64,000 nucleotides of DNA from an uncultured Sphingomonas sp. (lineage in GTDB: Bacteria; Pseudomonadota; Alphaproteobacteria; Sphingomonadales; Sphingomonadaceae). The position numbers and the translations under genes are program-made. Numbering within the stretch: the first letter of the stretch is position 1; every line of letters begins with the position of its first letter. Positions 17,583 to 27,809 of the stretch are shown here, one piece after another. The stretch lies in contig CAJYOI010000041.1 in NCBI GenBank assembly GCA_913776045.1, positions 62,001 through 126,000 on the forward strand, read 5' to 3'. Under the pieces are notes generated by a model, which saw only the letters and a program-made list of their open reading frames with translations, was not told where the DNA came from and ran no database searches.

Positions 17583-19163
17583 TCAGCGCAACGACGCCTC
17601 GCGCTTGCCGTCGAGCCGCCGGGCGACGCCCCAGGGGTTGGCGTCGGCCACCGCCGGGGGCAGTAACTCGGCGCTGAGATTCTGGAAACAGACCGGACGC
17701 AGATACCGCTCGATCGCCGCGGTGCCGACACTGGTGGTGCGGCCATCGCTGGTGGCCGGGAACGGGCCGCCATGGACCATCGCGGGCGCCACCTCGACCC
17801 CGGTCGGCCAGCCGTTGGCGAGCACGCGACCGGCGCGACGGGCGGCGACAGGCACGACCTGCGCTGCGGCCGCCGTGTCGGCGCCGTCCATCTGCAGCGT
17901 GATCGTCAGCTGCCCCTCGACCGCGCCCAAAACGTGGACGATCTCCGCCACGTCGCGGCAGCGCACGACGACCGAGGAAGAGCCGAACACTTCATGCCCC
18001 AGCGCGGCATCGGCCAGGAACGCCTCTGCGGTCGTATCGAACAGCGCGCCGACCGCCTGGTTGACGCCATCGCCGACACAGCCACGCGCGACCGTGCGAA
18101 CCGCATCGTGCGACGCCAGCGCCTTCACGCCGGATTCGAAGCTGGCATAAATCCCGGGCGTAAGCATCGTTGCGGGCTGGCTCTTGGTCAGCGCTTCACC
18201 CGCCGCGATTACGAACGCGTCGAGATCGAGTCCGTCGACCGCAAGCACCAGGCCGGGGTTGGTGCAGAACTGGCCGGCGCCCATCGTCAGCGACTGGACG
18301 AAGCCCTCCGCCAGTGCCGCCCCGCGCGTCGCCAGCGCGGCCGGAAGGATCACCACCGGGTTAATGCTCGACATCTCGGCGTAGACCGGGATCGGCTCGC
18401 GGCGGGCGTTGGCGATGGCGACCAGCGCCAGGCCGCCGCCGCGCGATCCAGTGAAGCCGACCGCACGGATGTTCGGATCGGCGACCAGCGCACTGCCGAG
18501 CGCGTTGGTTTCGCCTGGCAGATAGGAGAATACACCAGCGGCTAGGCCGCACTTGGCCGCCGCATCGCGGATCGCGCGAGCGACCAGTTCGCCGGTGCCC
18601 GGATGCGCGGGGTGTCCCTTAACCACGACGGGGCAACCGGCGGCGAGCGCCGAGGCGGTGTCACCACCGGCGACCGAGAAAGCGAGCGGAAAATTGGACG
18701 CACCGAACACTGCGACCGGGCCGATCGGAACGTTCACGCGGCGCAGGTCCGGGCGCGGCAACGGCGCGCGATCGGGCATCGCAGGGTCGATCGTCGCGTC
18801 GAGATAGTCGCCGCGGCGGACGACGTCGGCGAACAGGCGGAGCTGGCCGACGGTACGGCCCCGCTCACCCTCGAGACGCACGCGCGGCAGACCGGATTCC
18901 TGCATCGCGCGCTCGATCAGCAGGTCGCCGATCGCCAGAATCTCCTCCGCGATCGTTTCAAGGAACGTCGCGCGATCGTCCGGAGCAAGCGCGGCATAGG
19001 CCGGAAAGGCCGCTTCGGCGAGCGCACACGCTTCCGCTGCATTTTCGGCGGTCGCCGACGAAAAATCGCCTGGGATCGTCTGGCCGGTGCTCGGGTCGAT
19101 CGCCTGGAACCGCGCCCGTGCCTGGCGCAGTTCGCCACCGATCAGCATGCTTCCGTCAACCAC
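17583..19163 (-). CDS. 2,5-dioxovalerate (alpha-ketoglutaric semialdehyde) dehydrogenase
   Basis: NAD(P)-dependent aldehyde dehydrogenase, 526 residues, of the type that oxidises alpha-ketoglutaric semialdehyde to 2-oxoglutarate at the end of non-phosphorylating sugar-acid pathways. Family marks are GPVAVFGASNFPLAFSVAGG and VVKGHPAHPGTGELV (the HPAHP segment typical of this subclass), the catalytic Glu in YAEMSSINP and the catalytic Cys in GAGQFCTNPG. GTG 19163 has GGAG seven bases upstream; ATG 19148 is an alternative. It is downstream of altronate dehydratase on the same strand, in a hexuronate locus. Confidence 0.9.
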   Translation of the reverse strand: MVDGSMLIGGELRQARARFQAIDPSTGQTIPGDFSSATAENAAEACALAEAAFPAYAALAPDDRATFLETIAEEILAIGDLLIERAMQESGLPRVRLEGERGRTVGQLRLFADVVRRGDYLDATIDPAMPDRAPLPRPDLRRVNVPIGPVAVFGASNFPLAFSVAGGDTASALAAGCPVVVKGHPAHPGTGELVARAIRDAAAKCGLAAGVFSYLPGETNALGSALVADPNIRAVGFTGSRGGGLALVAIANARREPIPVYAEMSSINPVVILPAALATRGAALAEGFVQSLTMGAGQFCTNPGLVLAVDGLDLDAFVIAAGEALTKSQPATMLTPGIYASFESGVKALASHDAVRTVARGCVGDGVNQAVGALFDTTAEAFLADAALGHEVFGSSSVVVRCRDVAEIVHVLGAVEGQLTITLQMDGADTAAAAQVVPVAARRAGRVLANGWPTGVEVAPAMVHGGPFPATSDGRTTSVGTAAIERYLRPVCFQNLSAELLPPAVADANPWGVARRLDGKREASLR

Positions 19164-19233
19164 GCCCGTTCTCCGTCACTTCGATTTGGACGCTCTAGCG
19201 ACTTCGACGAAGCCCTGTCCAGAAATGTCTGAG

Positions 19234-20736
19234 TTATAGGGTGACGCCGCGCTTCCAGATGCCGATCGCGCGCTCGTCGTTCGTCTCGTTGCGTGTGGGT
19301 TCCCCACTAGCGACGGCGAGGATGTAATCGAGCAACGCCGCCGTCCCCGCCTTCATGTCCGTGTCGAGCACGATGCTGGCGTCGAAGTCGATCCAGTTGG
19401 CCTTTTGCGCCGCCAGCGCCGCATTCGACGCAATCTTGACCGTGGGCACCGGACTGCCGAGCGGCGTGCCGCGTCCCGTCGAGAACAGCGTGATCGTCGC
19501 CCCCGCCGCGGCCAGCGCGGTCGTCGACACCGCATCGTTGCCCGGCGCCTCAAGGATCGTCAGCCCGGTCTGCCGCACCAGCGCACCGTAATCGATGACA
19601 TCGCCGACGGTCGCCAGCCCGCCCTTCTGCACCGCGCCTAGCGATTTTTCCTCCAACGTGGTGATGCCGCCGACAATGTTGCCGGGGCTCGGGTTCTCCG
19701 ACACCGGCTCGCCGTGGTCGAGGAAATAGCGTTTGAAACGGTTCACGACCGTACTCAGGCGATCGAACACGTCTTCGCTCTCCGCGCGCTGGAGCAGCAA
19801 GCCCTCCGCCCCGAACATCTCGGGGATTTCGGTCAGGATCGCCGTACCGCCGGCCTGCGTCACCGCATCGGCCATCCACCCGATCAGCGGGTTAGCGGTC
19901 AACCCGCTCATCGCATCGGACCCGCCGCACTTCACGCCCAATCGCAGCGCGGACAGCGGAACGTCGCTACGAACATCGGTCGCCATGACGTCAATCAATC
20001 GGTCGATCGCCGCCATTCCGGCCGCAAACTCGTCCCTCTCCGCCTGCGCGCGCACCGCGACCAGGCGGTCGCGGCGCTCGGCCGGTATCCGCGCCAGCAT
20101 GTCGTCCAACTGATTGGATTCACACCCCAGCCCCAGCACCACGACGCCGCCGGCATTGGGGTTCTGCGCCAGCGCAGAAAGGATCGCCGCAGTCCCCTCG
20201 AGGTCCGCGCCCAGTTGCGAACAGCCGAACGGGTGATTGAAGGCATGAACGCCGTCGATCCGCCCCGCCGCCTTTGCCGCCGCGGCGTTCGCCAGTCGCT
20301 CGCCCAAGCGACCGACGCAGCCGACGGTGGGCAGGATCCAAAGCTCGTTGCGCGTGCCGACGCTGCCGTCGCCGCGGCGGTATCCGCGGAAGGACTTGCC
20401 AGCATGAGCGTGCGACAGTCGGCGCTCGGCCGGCGCGGTGAAGCGATAGTCGAGTTCGCCCGACAAGGCCGTCCGGACATTGTGGCTATGGACATGCTCG
20501 CCCGCGGCGATGTCGCGGGTGGCGAGCCCGATCGGAAAACGATAGCGATGGACGGGCGTCCCCTTGGCGATAGCATGAAGCGCAAATTTATGTCCTGCCG
20601 CCACGTCGTCGCGCAGCACGACCGTGTCGTCGCCAACCACCACTGTGTCGCCCCTTGCCAATGCGTCCAGCGCCACGGCCACGTCATCCTCCGCCGCCAC
20701 CCGCACGCCGCGCGGCAAATCCTTCACTTCGCTCAT
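19234..20736 (-). CDS. uxaA: altronate dehydratase (UxaA/GarD family)
   Basis: Dehydrates D-altronate to 2-keto-3-deoxygluconate. The 500-residue protein (E. coli UxaA is 495) has an N-terminal SAF-like domain and a long C-terminal catalytic domain with GYRRGDGSVGTRNEL, HPFGCSQLG, LGLGCESNQ and GGSDAMSGLTANPLIG. ATG 20736 starts the family-like sequence; the frame upstream of it is open but overlaps the divergent promoter region. Galactarate dehydratase is the close alternative. The neighbouring uronate isomerase makes altronate the better guess. Divergent from uxaC with 67 bases between. Confidence 0.9.
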   Translation of the reverse strand: MSEVKDLPRGVRVAAEDDVAVALDALARGDTVVVGDDTVVLRDDVAAGHKFALHAIAKGTPVHRYRFPIGLATRDIAAGEHVHSHNVRTALSGELDYRFTAPAERRLSHAHAGKSFRGYRRGDGSVGTRNELWILPTVGCVGRLGERLANAAAAKAAGRIDGVHAFNHPFGCSQLGADLEGTAAILSALAQNPNAGGVVVLGLGCESNQLDDMLARIPAERRDRLVAVRAQAERDEFAAGMAAIDRLIDVMATDVRSDVPLSALRLGVKCGGSDAMSGLTANPLIGWMADAVTQAGGTAILTEIPEMFGAEGLLLQRAESEDVFDRLSTVVNRFKRYFLDHGEPVSENPSPGNIVGGITTLEEKSLGAVQKGGLATVGDVIDYGALVRQTGLTILEAPGNDAVSTTALAAAGATITLFSTGRGTPLGSPVPTVKIASNAALAAQKANWIDFDASIVLDTDMKAGTAALLDYILAVASGEPTRNETNDERAIGIWKRGVTL

Positions 20737-20755
20737 GGACGCGGAATTACGCCAT

Positions 20756-20769
20756 TGCCACCGTTGGCA
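20756..20769. promoter_or_regulatory. candidate LacI-type operator between uxaA and uxaC
   Basis: TGCCACCGTTGGCA is an imperfect 14-bp palindrome with the central CG step typical of LacI-family operators. It lies between the divergent altronate dehydratase and uronate isomerase starts, about 20 bases from the former. The LacI-type protein encoded at 23.6-24.6 kb is the likely ligand-responsive partner. Single-site evidence only. Confidence 0.45.
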
Positions 20770-20803
20770 CAAGTCGATAGCCGGGCCGAAAGAGGAGAGT
20801 GAC

Positions 20804-22225
20804 GTGCGCCCGCTGACCCTGAACCCCGATCGCCTGCTGCCCGCCGATCCGACGACCCGCAGCATCGCGCGCGACCTCTACGCGAGCGTCGCCGACCTGC
20901 CGATCATCAGCCCGCACGGCCACACCGACCCGGCCTGGTTCGCGACCGATGCCCCCTGGAGCGATGCGACCGAACTGCTGCTGGCGCCCGACCATTATCT
21001 TTACCGGATGCTCTATTCGCAGGGCGTGCCGCTCGATGCGCTGGGCGTACCGCACAAGGGCGGCGTGCCCGCAACCGATCCACGCGCGGCTTGGGCGACC
21101 TTTGCCGCGCATTACCATCTGTTCCGCGGCACGCCGTCGCGCATGTGGCTCGATCATGCCTTTTCGACCGTGTTCGGCATCGACGTCGCGCTGGAGCCGG
21201 CGAGCGCCGACCATTATTTCGACCGGATCGACGACGCCCTGGCGACACCCGAATTCCGCCCCCGCGCGCTGTTCGACCGGTTCGGCATCGAATTGCTCGC
21301 GACGACGGAAGGTGCCGACGACCCGCTGGAGCATCATGCCGCGATCCGCCGCTCGGGCTGGCGAGGCCGGGTCGTCACCACCTACCGCCCGGATTCCGTG
21401 ATCGATGCCGAGCATGAAGCCTTCCGCCCCGCGCTCGCGCGCTTCGCCGACCTGACCGGCGAGGATGTCGAAAGCTGGTCGGGCTATCTCGCCGCTCACC
21501 GCAAGCGCCGCGCCGACTTCCGCGCCGCCGGGGCGACCGCGACCGACCACGGCTTCGCGACCGCGCAGACCGCCAACCTGTCGACGCCTGAGTGCGAAGC
21601 GCTGTTCGACCGGATCATCGCCGGCACCGCGGACGCCGCCGATGCCGAACTCTTCCGTGCGCAGATGCTGACCGAGATGGCGAAGATGAGCATCGAGGAC
21701 GGCATGACGATGCAGATTCACCCCGGATCGTACCGCAACCACAACGCCGGCCTGTTCGCGACGCATGGCCGCGACAAGGGCGCGGATATTCCGACGCGCA
21801 CCGATTACGTCCGCGCGTTGAAGCCGATGCTCGACGTCGTCGGGACCGAGCGCGACCTGACGATCATCCTCTTCACGCTCGACGAAAGCACCTATGCCCG
21901 CGAGCTCGCGCCGCTGGCGGGACATTATCCGTGCCTCAAGCTGGGACCGGCATGGTGGTTCCACGACAGTCCCGAGGGCATGCGCCGCTTTCGCGAGATG
22001 ACGACGGAGACGGCCGGCTTCTACAATACCGTCGGCTTCAACGACGACACCCGCGCCTTCCTGTCGATCCCGGCGCGCCACGACGTTGCGCGTCGGATCG
22101 ACTGCGGCTTCCTCGCCCGCCTCGTCGCCGAACATCGGCTGGAGGATTGGGAGGCGGCCGAGCTGGCCTATGACCTGACCAATGGTTTGGTCCGCAAGGC
22201 GTACGGCCTGGGCACGCCGGAATGA
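20804..22225 (+). CDS. uxaC: glucuronate/galacturonate isomerase
   Basis: Amidohydrolase-fold isomerase turning D-glucuronate into D-fructuronate (and galacturonate into tagaturonate), the first step of hexuronate use. 473 residues, the same as E. coli UxaC. ISPHGHTDPAWF has the metal-binding His-x-His, and QIHPGSYRNHN and KLGPAWWFHDSPEGM are conserved segments. The GTG start is preceded by GGAG at about eight bases. The stop overlaps the next gene as ATGA. Likely regulated from the shared upstream region with uxaA. Confidence 0.96.
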   Translation: MRPLTLNPDRLLPADPTTRSIARDLYASVADLPIISPHGHTDPAWFATDAPWSDATELLLAPDHYLYRMLYSQGVPLDALGVPHKGGVPATDPRAAWATFAAHYHLFRGTPSRMWLDHAFSTVFGIDVALEPASADHYFDRIDDALATPEFRPRALFDRFGIELLATTEGADDPLEHHAAIRRSGWRGRVVTTYRPDSVIDAEHEAFRPALARFADLTGEDVESWSGYLAAHRKRRADFRAAGATATDHGFATAQTANLSTPECEALFDRIIAGTADAADAELFRAQMLTEMAKMSIEDGMTMQIHPGSYRNHNAGLFATHGRDKGADIPTRTDYVRALKPMLDVVGTERDLTIILFTLDESTYARELAPLAGHYPCLKLGPAWWFHDSPEGMRRFREMTTETAGFYNTVGFNDDTRAFLSIPARHDVARRIDCGFLARLVAEHRLEDWEAAELAYDLTNGLVRKAYGLGTPE

Positions 22226-23625
22226 TGCGGCTGTCCGACGCGACGCTCGGGAAGGTCGCCGCCGGTGTCGCCACGCCATCCTATGACCGCGCCAAGGTGA
22301 AAGCGGGCGTCGTCCACCTCGGCCCCGGCGCCTTTCACCGCGCGCATCAGGCCGCCGCGTTCGATACGCTGCTGGCGCACGATCCACGCTGGGGGATCAC
22401 TGGGATCAGCCTGAATTCGACCAGTGTCGCCGATGCGCTGAACCCGCAGGATGCGCTATACACGCTCGCGCTGCTCGATGAAGACGTGTCCTTCCGCGTC
22501 ATCGGGTCGATCGGACGGATCCTGACCGCGGCCGACAGCGCGGCGGTGCTCGCCGCATTGGCCAGCACCGACACGCGGATCGTCAGCCTGACGGTGACCG
22601 AAAAAGGCTATTGCCTCACCGGTGACGGCACGCTCGACATGGCGCATCCGGGGATCGTCCGCGACTTGGCGGGTGACACGCCGACGACCGCCATCGGCTG
22701 GATCGTCGCAGGGCTCGCCGAGCGTAAGCGGCAAGGCCTGCCGGGTATCACAATACTGTCCTGCGACAACTTGGCCAGCAACGGGCGCAAGCTCGGCGCC
22801 GCCGTCCGCGCCTTCGCCGAAGCGCGAGACATCGATCTCAGGCGCTGGATCGAGGACCATGTCCGCTTTCCCAACGCGATGGTCGATTCGATCACGCCGG
22901 CGACCGACGACGCGCTGCGCGCGCGCGTGAGGGCCGCGGTCGGGCTAGACGATGCTTGGCCGATCCAGCGCGAAGGGTTCACGCAATGGGTGATCGAGGA
23001 CGACTTCGCTGGCGATCGCCCGGAGCTCGATCGGGCGGGCGTGACCTTCACCACTGACGTCCACGGTTATGAAGCCGCCAAACTGCGGCTGCTCAACGGT
23101 CCGCATTCGACCCTCGCATATCTCGGGCTCCGCCTCGGCCATGTCAGTGTCGCCGCCGCAATGGCCGATCCGAAGCTCGCGGGCTTCGTCGAGCAGCTGA
23201 TGCGCGAGGATATCGCGCCGTCCCTGACGCCACCCGCAGGCCTCGACCTTGCGGCCTACAGCGCCGCGATCCTGAAGCGCTTCGCCAACCCCGCGATCGA
23301 ACACAAGCTGTCGCAGATCGCCTGGGACGGCTCGCAGAAGCTGCCCTACCGCATTCTCGACACGACCCGCGATGCGCTGGCGGCGGGCCGGCCGGTCGAT
23401 CGGCTGGCGGTCCCGATCGCGGCCTGGCTGCGCTTCGTCGAGCGTGCGGCGGCGTTGGGCGAGCGCATCACCGATCCGCTTGCCGACCGATTGCTGGCGG
23501 CCGGGGGCGACTGGCGTGCGATCCTGGCGATGCGAGACATTTTCGGCGACGTGCCAGGCGACCCGCGCTTCCTATCGGCTGTCGAACGCGCGCATACCGC
23601 GCTGGCTGATCCAAACGGCTATTGA
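22222..23625 (+). CDS. uxuB: fructuronate reductase / mannitol dehydrogenase family
   Basis: NAD-dependent reductase of 467 residues. In this setting it should reduce D-fructuronate to D-mannonate. The N-terminal Rossmann motif is VHLGPGAFHRAHQA. LTVTEKGYCL, LSCDNLASNGRKL and FPNAMVDSITPATDD are mannitol-dehydrogenase-family blocks. It is coupled to uxaC by an ATGA overlap. Tagaturonate (UxaB) or mannitol specificity cannot be ruled out; mannonate dehydratase is absent and altronate dehydratase is present, so a tagaturonate reductase role is possible. Its 3' end overlaps the convergent regulator by seven bases. Confidence 0.88.
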   Translation: MMRLSDATLGKVAAGVATPSYDRAKVKAGVVHLGPGAFHRAHQAAAFDTLLAHDPRWGITGISLNSTSVADALNPQDALYTLALLDEDVSFRVIGSIGRILTAADSAAVLAALASTDTRIVSLTVTEKGYCLTGDGTLDMAHPGIVRDLAGDTPTTAIGWIVAGLAERKRQGLPGITILSCDNLASNGRKLGAAVRAFAEARDIDLRRWIEDHVRFPNAMVDSITPATDDALRARVRAAVGLDDAWPIQREGFTQWVIEDDFAGDRPELDRAGVTFTTDVHGYEAAKLRLLNGPHSTLAYLGLRLGHVSVAAAMADPKLAGFVEQLMREDIAPSLTPPAGLDLAAYSAAILKRFANPAIEHKLSQIAWDGSQKLPYRILDTTRDALAAGRPVDRLAVPIAAWLRFVERAAALGERITDPLADRLLAAGGDWRAILAMRDIFGDVPGDPRFLSAVERAHTALADPNGY

Positions 23626-24641
23626 AGAACGGCTGGCGCCGGCCCCGAGGACTCCCGTTCGACCAAGGTCAATTCGGCGGAGAGCCCGCGCGCGTCCCCC
23701 TCCCCTTCGATAATGTCGAGCAACCGCGTGGTCGCCGATCCCGCCATCTGCGCGAGTGGCCGGTGAACCGACGTTAGCGCGGGCGTCAGCATCCGCGCGA
23801 GCACGCTGCCGTCGAAGCCGACGACCGACAGATCGCCCGGCACGGCAATCCCCCGCCCTGCGGCGGCCTTCAGAACGCCCGCGGCCATCACGTCGTTGGC
23901 CGCGAAGATCGCGGTCGGCTTCGGATCGGCGGAGAGCAAGATTTCGGCGGCGGCATAGCCGGTATCGAAACCATAGTCGCCCGCCGCTTCGGCCACGGCC
24001 AAGCCTTCCGCCGCTTCGACAAAGCCCGCCCGCCGCTCCTGCGCCGACTGCGCATCGAGCGGGCCGTTGACCAGCCCGATCCGGCGATGCCCCAGGTCGC
24101 GCAGATATCGCGCTACGCTGGCGGCCGCGCCACGTTCGTCGGACACAAGCCTGTCGGCAAAGCCCGCGATGTCGACCGCGGCCAGAGCGACGGCCGGGAT
24201 ACCGGCCCCGGCAAGCTCCTCCGCCAGACCGGGAATGCCCGACACCGGCGCCATCACCACCAGCCCATCGACCCGCGACCGCGCGGCGAAGTCGAGGATG
24301 TCCTCGACCACATCTGACCCATCCGCCGGCGCCGGATGCACGACCAGTTCGTAGCCGCGTGCCGATGCCGCCTCGACCACGCCGCGCTGCAGCGTGTCGA
24401 GCACCAGCGCATTGCGGTCGTTGTGCAGCAGCGCGATCAGGTACGATCGCCCGGTCGCCAGCCCTCGCGCCCGCGGGCTTCGGCGAAAGCCCAGTCGCGC
24501 GATCGTTTCTTCCACCCGCTCGCGCGTCTGCGCATTCACCTTGGGCGAGCGGTTGAGCACGCGGCTGACGGTGCGAATCGAGACGCCCGCGCGGGCCGCG
24601 ACGTCGCGGATGGTCGAGCCGGGAGCGGGACGGGAAGTCAT
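23619..24641 (-). CDS. LacI-family transcriptional regulator
   Basis: A 340-residue repressor-type protein: N-terminal helix-turn-helix (TIRDVAARAGVSIRTVSRVL), hinge helix (SPRARGLATGRS) and a periplasmic-binding-like sensor domain (RVDGLVVMAPVSG, AIFAANDVMAAGVLKAAAG, SVVGFDGSVLARMLTPALT). ATG 24641 gives the usual short lead before the HTH; an in-frame start at 24677 is possible. It converges on the uronate genes and is the only regulator beside them, so it probably responds to a uronate intermediate. That link is inference. Confidence 0.9.
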   Translation of the reverse strand: MTSRPAPGSTIRDVAARAGVSIRTVSRVLNRSPKVNAQTRERVEETIARLGFRRSPRARGLATGRSYLIALLHNDRNALVLDTLQRGVVEAASARGYELVVHPAPADGSDVVEDILDFAARSRVDGLVVMAPVSGIPGLAEELAGAGIPAVALAAVDIAGFADRLVSDERGAAASVARYLRDLGHRRIGLVNGPLDAQSAQERRAGFVEAAEGLAVAEAAGDYGFDTGYAAAEILLSADPKPTAIFAANDVMAAGVLKAAAGRGIAVPGDLSVVGFDGSVLARMLTPALTSVHRPLAQMAGSATTRLLDIIEGEGDARGLSAELTLVERESSGPAPAVLQ

Positions 24642-24673
24642 GGCCGTCCGTGCTACCGCCCCGCGGCCCGCGG

Positions 24674-26764
24674 TCAACCCGCCGCCTTCGCCTCCGCGCG
24701 GTAGCGATGCAGTAGCGGCTCGGTATAGCCGTTGGGCTGCGACAGACCCTCGAAGACCAGAGCCTTTGCCGCACGCATCGCGACGCCATCGCTGCCCACC
24801 AACGGCCGGTACGCGGGGTCGCCGGCATTCTGCGTATCGACCTTCGCCGCCATCCGCTCGAACGCCTCCAGCACCTGTTCACGCGTGACGACGCCGTGCA
24901 GCAGCCAGTTGGCGATATGCTGCGACGAGATTCGCAGTGTCGCGCGGTCCTCCATCAGCCCGACGTCGTGGATGTCGGGCACCTTCGAACAGCCGACACC
25001 CTGGTCTATCCAGCGGACGACATAGCCAAGCAGGCCCTGGACGTTGTTGTCGAGTTCGGCGGCAACCTCCTCGACGCTCCAATTCCGGCCGGCCGCCAGC
25101 GGGATCGTCAGCAGCCGGTGGAGCGACGCGATCGGCTCGGCCGTGCGTGCGCGCTGGCGCTCGGCGACATCGACGGCATGGTAATGCGTCGCATGCAGCG
25201 TCGCTGCGGTCGGGCTCGGCACCCAGGCGGTCGTCGCGCCGCTCATCGGATGCACGATCTTCTGCGCGAGCATGTCCGTCATCCGGTCGGGTGCGGCCCA
25301 CATACCCTTGCCGATCTGCCCCTTACCGGCGAGCCCGCAGGCGAGACCGATCTGGACGTTGCGATCCTCGTACGCCGCGATCCAGTCGGCGCCCTTCATA
25401 TCGGCCTTGCGCAGCATCGCGCCCGCCAGCATCGACGTGTGCAGCTCGTCGCCCGTGCGATCGAGGAAGCCGGTGTTGATGAAGACGATCCGGTTTCTCA
25501 CCGCATGGATGCAGGCGGCGAGATTGGCCGAGGTCCGCCGCTCCTCGTCCATCACCCCGACCTTGATCGTGTGGCGTGGCAGATCGAGCAGGTCCTCGAC
25601 CGCGTCGAACAGGCGGTTGGTGAAGGCAGCTTCGTCGGGGCCGTGCATCTTGGGTTTGACGATATAGATCGCGCCCACGCGGCTGTTGGCCTTCGCCCCG
25701 CACAGGTCGTGGAGCGCGATCAGGCTTGTCACGATCGCATCGAGGATGCCTTCGGGCGCTTCGCTGCCATCGGCCAGGCGGACGGCGGGGGTGGTCATCA
25801 GGTGACCGACGTTGCGGACGAACATCAGGCTGCGGCCGGGCAGCGTGAACGTGGTGCCATCGGGAGTTGTATAGCGCCGGTCCTCGGCCAGTCGCCGCGT
25901 CGCCTTGCGACCGCCCTTGTCGAACGTCGCTGTCAGGTCGCCGCGCATCAGGCCCAGCCAGTTGCGATAGGCCGCGACTTTGTCGTCGGCATCGACCGCG
26001 GCGACCGAATCCTCCAGATCGGCGATGGTGCTGAGCGCCGACTCCAGCACGACGTCGGCAAGGCCGGCGGGATCGTCGCGACCGATCGGATGCGCACGAT
26101 CGATGACCAGTTCGATGTGCAAGAAGTGATGGCGCAGCAGAAGGGTCTCGCCCGCGCGGCCGACCAGTTGCGTCGGATCGGCAAGGTCCGGCGTATCACC
26201 GGTCCAGTCGGCCCACGATCCAGCCGCGAGCGGCACGCTGCGATCGAGAAACGCCTTCGCCCAGGCGATGACCTTCGCGCCCCGCGCCGGGTCATAGCCG
26301 CCGCCCGCCGGCGCGGCGTCGATCGCGTCGGTGCCGTAGAGGGCATCGTACAGGCTGCCCCATCGCGCGTTGGCGGCGTTTAGCAGGAAGCGGGCGTTGA
26401 GGATCGGCACGACGAGTTGCGGCCCGGCGAGCGTCGCGACTTCGGCATCGACAGCGCCCGGCGAAACGGTGAAGGGGGCAGGTTCGCCGGCCAGATAGCC
26501 GATCTCACGCAGGAAAGCCTGATACGCCTCGGCGTCGATCGGTGCCCCGGCGCGGGCGCGGTGCCAGTCGTCGATCGCCGCCTGCATCCGGTCGCGCGTG
26601 GCCAGCAGGTCGCGGTTCTCAGGCGTGAAGCGGGCAAAGATGGCGGCCATGCCGGACCAGAAGCGATCGGCCGTCACGCTTGTGCCCGGTAACGCCTCAT
26701 CAGCGAGGAACGCCGCCAGTGGCTCGGCGATCCTCAGCCCTGCACAGTCCCGGTAGCCGTCCAT
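24674..26764 (-). CDS. glcB: malate synthase G
   Basis: Condenses glyoxylate and acetyl-CoA to malate (glyoxylate shunt/glycolate use); cytoplasmic. 696 residues from ATG 26764, which has GGAG seven bases upstream; isoform G is about 720. Blocks include [65 protein letters not shown] and [16 protein letters not shown]. Isocitrate lyase is not in the window. The neighbouring divergent LysR regulator is the obvious candidate controller. Confidence 0.96.
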   Translation of the reverse strand: MDGYRDCAGLRIAEPLAAFLADEALPGTSVTADRFWSGMAAIFARFTPENRDLLATRDRMQAAIDDWHRARAGAPIDAEAYQAFLREIGYLAGEPAPFTVSPGAVDAEVATLAGPQLVVPILNARFLLNAANARWGSLYDALYGTDAIDAAPAGGGYDPARGAKVIAWAKAFLDRSVPLAAGSWADWTGDTPDLADPTQLVGRAGETLLLRHHFLHIELVIDRAHPIGRDDPAGLADVVLESALSTIADLEDSVAAVDADDKVAAYRNWLGLMRGDLTATFDKGGRKATRRLAEDRRYTTPDGTTFTLPGRSLMFVRNVGHLMTTPAVRLADGSEAPEGILDAIVTSLIALHDLCGAKANSRVGAIYIVKPKMHGPDEAAFTNRLFDAVEDLLDLPRHTIKVGVMDEERRTSANLAACIHAVRNRIVFINTGFLDRTGDELHTSMLAGAMLRKADMKGADWIAAYEDRNVQIGLACGLAGKGQIGKGMWAAPDRMTDMLAQKIVHPMSGATTAWVPSPTAATLHATHYHAVDVAERQRARTAEPIASLHRLLTIPLAAGRNWSVEEVAAELDNNVQGLLGYVVRWIDQGVGCSKVPDIHDVGLMEDRATLRISSQHIANWLLHGVVTREQVLEAFERMAAKVDTQNAGDPAYRPLVGSDGVAMRAAKALVFEGLSQPNGYTEPLLHRYRAEAKAAG

Positions 26765-26796
26765 CGAACTTCTCCTTCCTTGCCCATATAGACCGT

Positions 26797-26809
26797 GAAC
26801 GATTGGTTC
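26797..26809. promoter_or_regulatory. candidate operator between glcB and the LysR gene
   Basis: GAAC-GATTG-GTTC, a perfect 4+4 inverted repeat with a 5-base spacer, sits in the 89-base divergent intergenic region. LysR proteins usually bind such interrupted dyads upstream of their own gene. Short enough to occur by chance. Confidence 0.3.
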
Positions 26810-26853
26810 GGTAGAGACGAAGATGGCCAAACAGTCTTTCCTCGGGAGAACGA

Positions 26854-27744
26854 ATGGATCCGGACTATGTCCTGTTCGGACGCGTCGTCGAATGCGGCAG
26901 CCTGTCCGCCGCGGCTCGCGCGTTGCGAATTTCGCCGGCCATGGTGTCGAAGCGGCTGGCGCGGCTGGAAGCGCGGCTGGGCGTGCGGCTGGTCCATCGC
27001 ACGACCCGCCGCCTCGCGATGACCGAGGCGGGCGAGCGGTTCCACGCCGACGTCGTCGCGATTCTGGCGGCGATGCGCGAGGCGGAAGCGCGGCTGACCG
27101 GCATTCGCGACCGCCCGAGCGGCCCGTTGCGCATCTCCGCCCCGACATCCTTCGGACGCCTGCACATCGCACCCTATCTCCACCGCTTCCTGGCGCAGCA
27201 TCCGGCGGTGCAGCTTCACCTCGACCTGACCGACGCGGCGGTCGATCTGTTCGCCGAGCGCGTCGACCTGGCGATCCGCATCACCGCGGAGGTGCCGGCC
27301 AGCGTCGTCGCGCACCCGCTGGGCGCCAATCGCCGGCTGCTTTGCGCGAGCCCGTCCTATCTCGCCGCGCACGGGACGCCCGATACCGTGAGCGACCTGA
27401 GCCGCCATCACCTTCTCGCCGCCGATGGCCAGTCGCCATGGCGGCTCGCCAACGGACGCCACCGTCGCGCGGTCGAGATCGACAGCGTCGTCGGCACCAA
27501 TTCGAGCGAGCTGGTCCGCGAACTGGCGCTGAGCGGCGTCGGCATTGCGCTTCGCTCGCTCTGGGACGTCGGCGACGCGCTGGCCGACGGTCGTCTGGTC
27601 CGCGTGCTGCCCGACTGGTCGGGGCCCGACGATCTGGCGATCTACGCCCTCCATCCGCACGCGCCATCGGTGCCGGCGGCGGTCACCGCCTTCATCGCCT
27701 TCCTGCGCGAGACGCTCGACCCGCCGCCCTGGGGCGCCGCCTGA
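26854..27744 (+). CDS. LysR-family transcriptional regulator
   Basis: A 296-residue activator/repressor. The N-terminal winged HTH ([20 protein letters not shown]) is followed by [20 protein letters not shown] and the C-terminal substrate-binding fold ([20 protein letters not shown]). The ATG has GGGAG five bases upstream. It resembles the CrgA/aaeR-like subgroup common in Proteobacteria. Divergent from malate synthase G, which it may regulate; the ligand is unknown. Confidence 0.93.
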   Translation: MDPDYVLFGRVVECGSLSAAARALRISPAMVSKRLARLEARLGVRLVHRTTRRLAMTEAGERFHADVVAILAAMREAEARLTGIRDRPSGPLRISAPTSFGRLHIAPYLHRFLAQHPAVQLHLDLTDAAVDLFAERVDLAIRITAEVPASVVAHPLGANRRLLCASPSYLAAHGTPDTVSDLSRHHLLAADGQSPWRLANGRHRRAVEIDSVVGTNSSELVRELALSGVGIALRSLWDVGDALADGRLVRVLPDWSGPDDLAIYALHPHAPSVPAAVTAFIAFLRETLDPPPWGAA

Positions 27745-27809
27745 GCTTGCCCGCGCGCCGCACGGGCGGCACATTGCCGGGCGTAGGTAGGGCCGCTGCC
27801 AACACGACC

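Noticed and set aside
24674..27172. Extension of malate synthase G upstream to 27172
   Set aside because: The extra residues are Arg/Ser/Pro-rich, run through the LysR gene and lack family sequence. ATG 26764 has a proper ribosome site.
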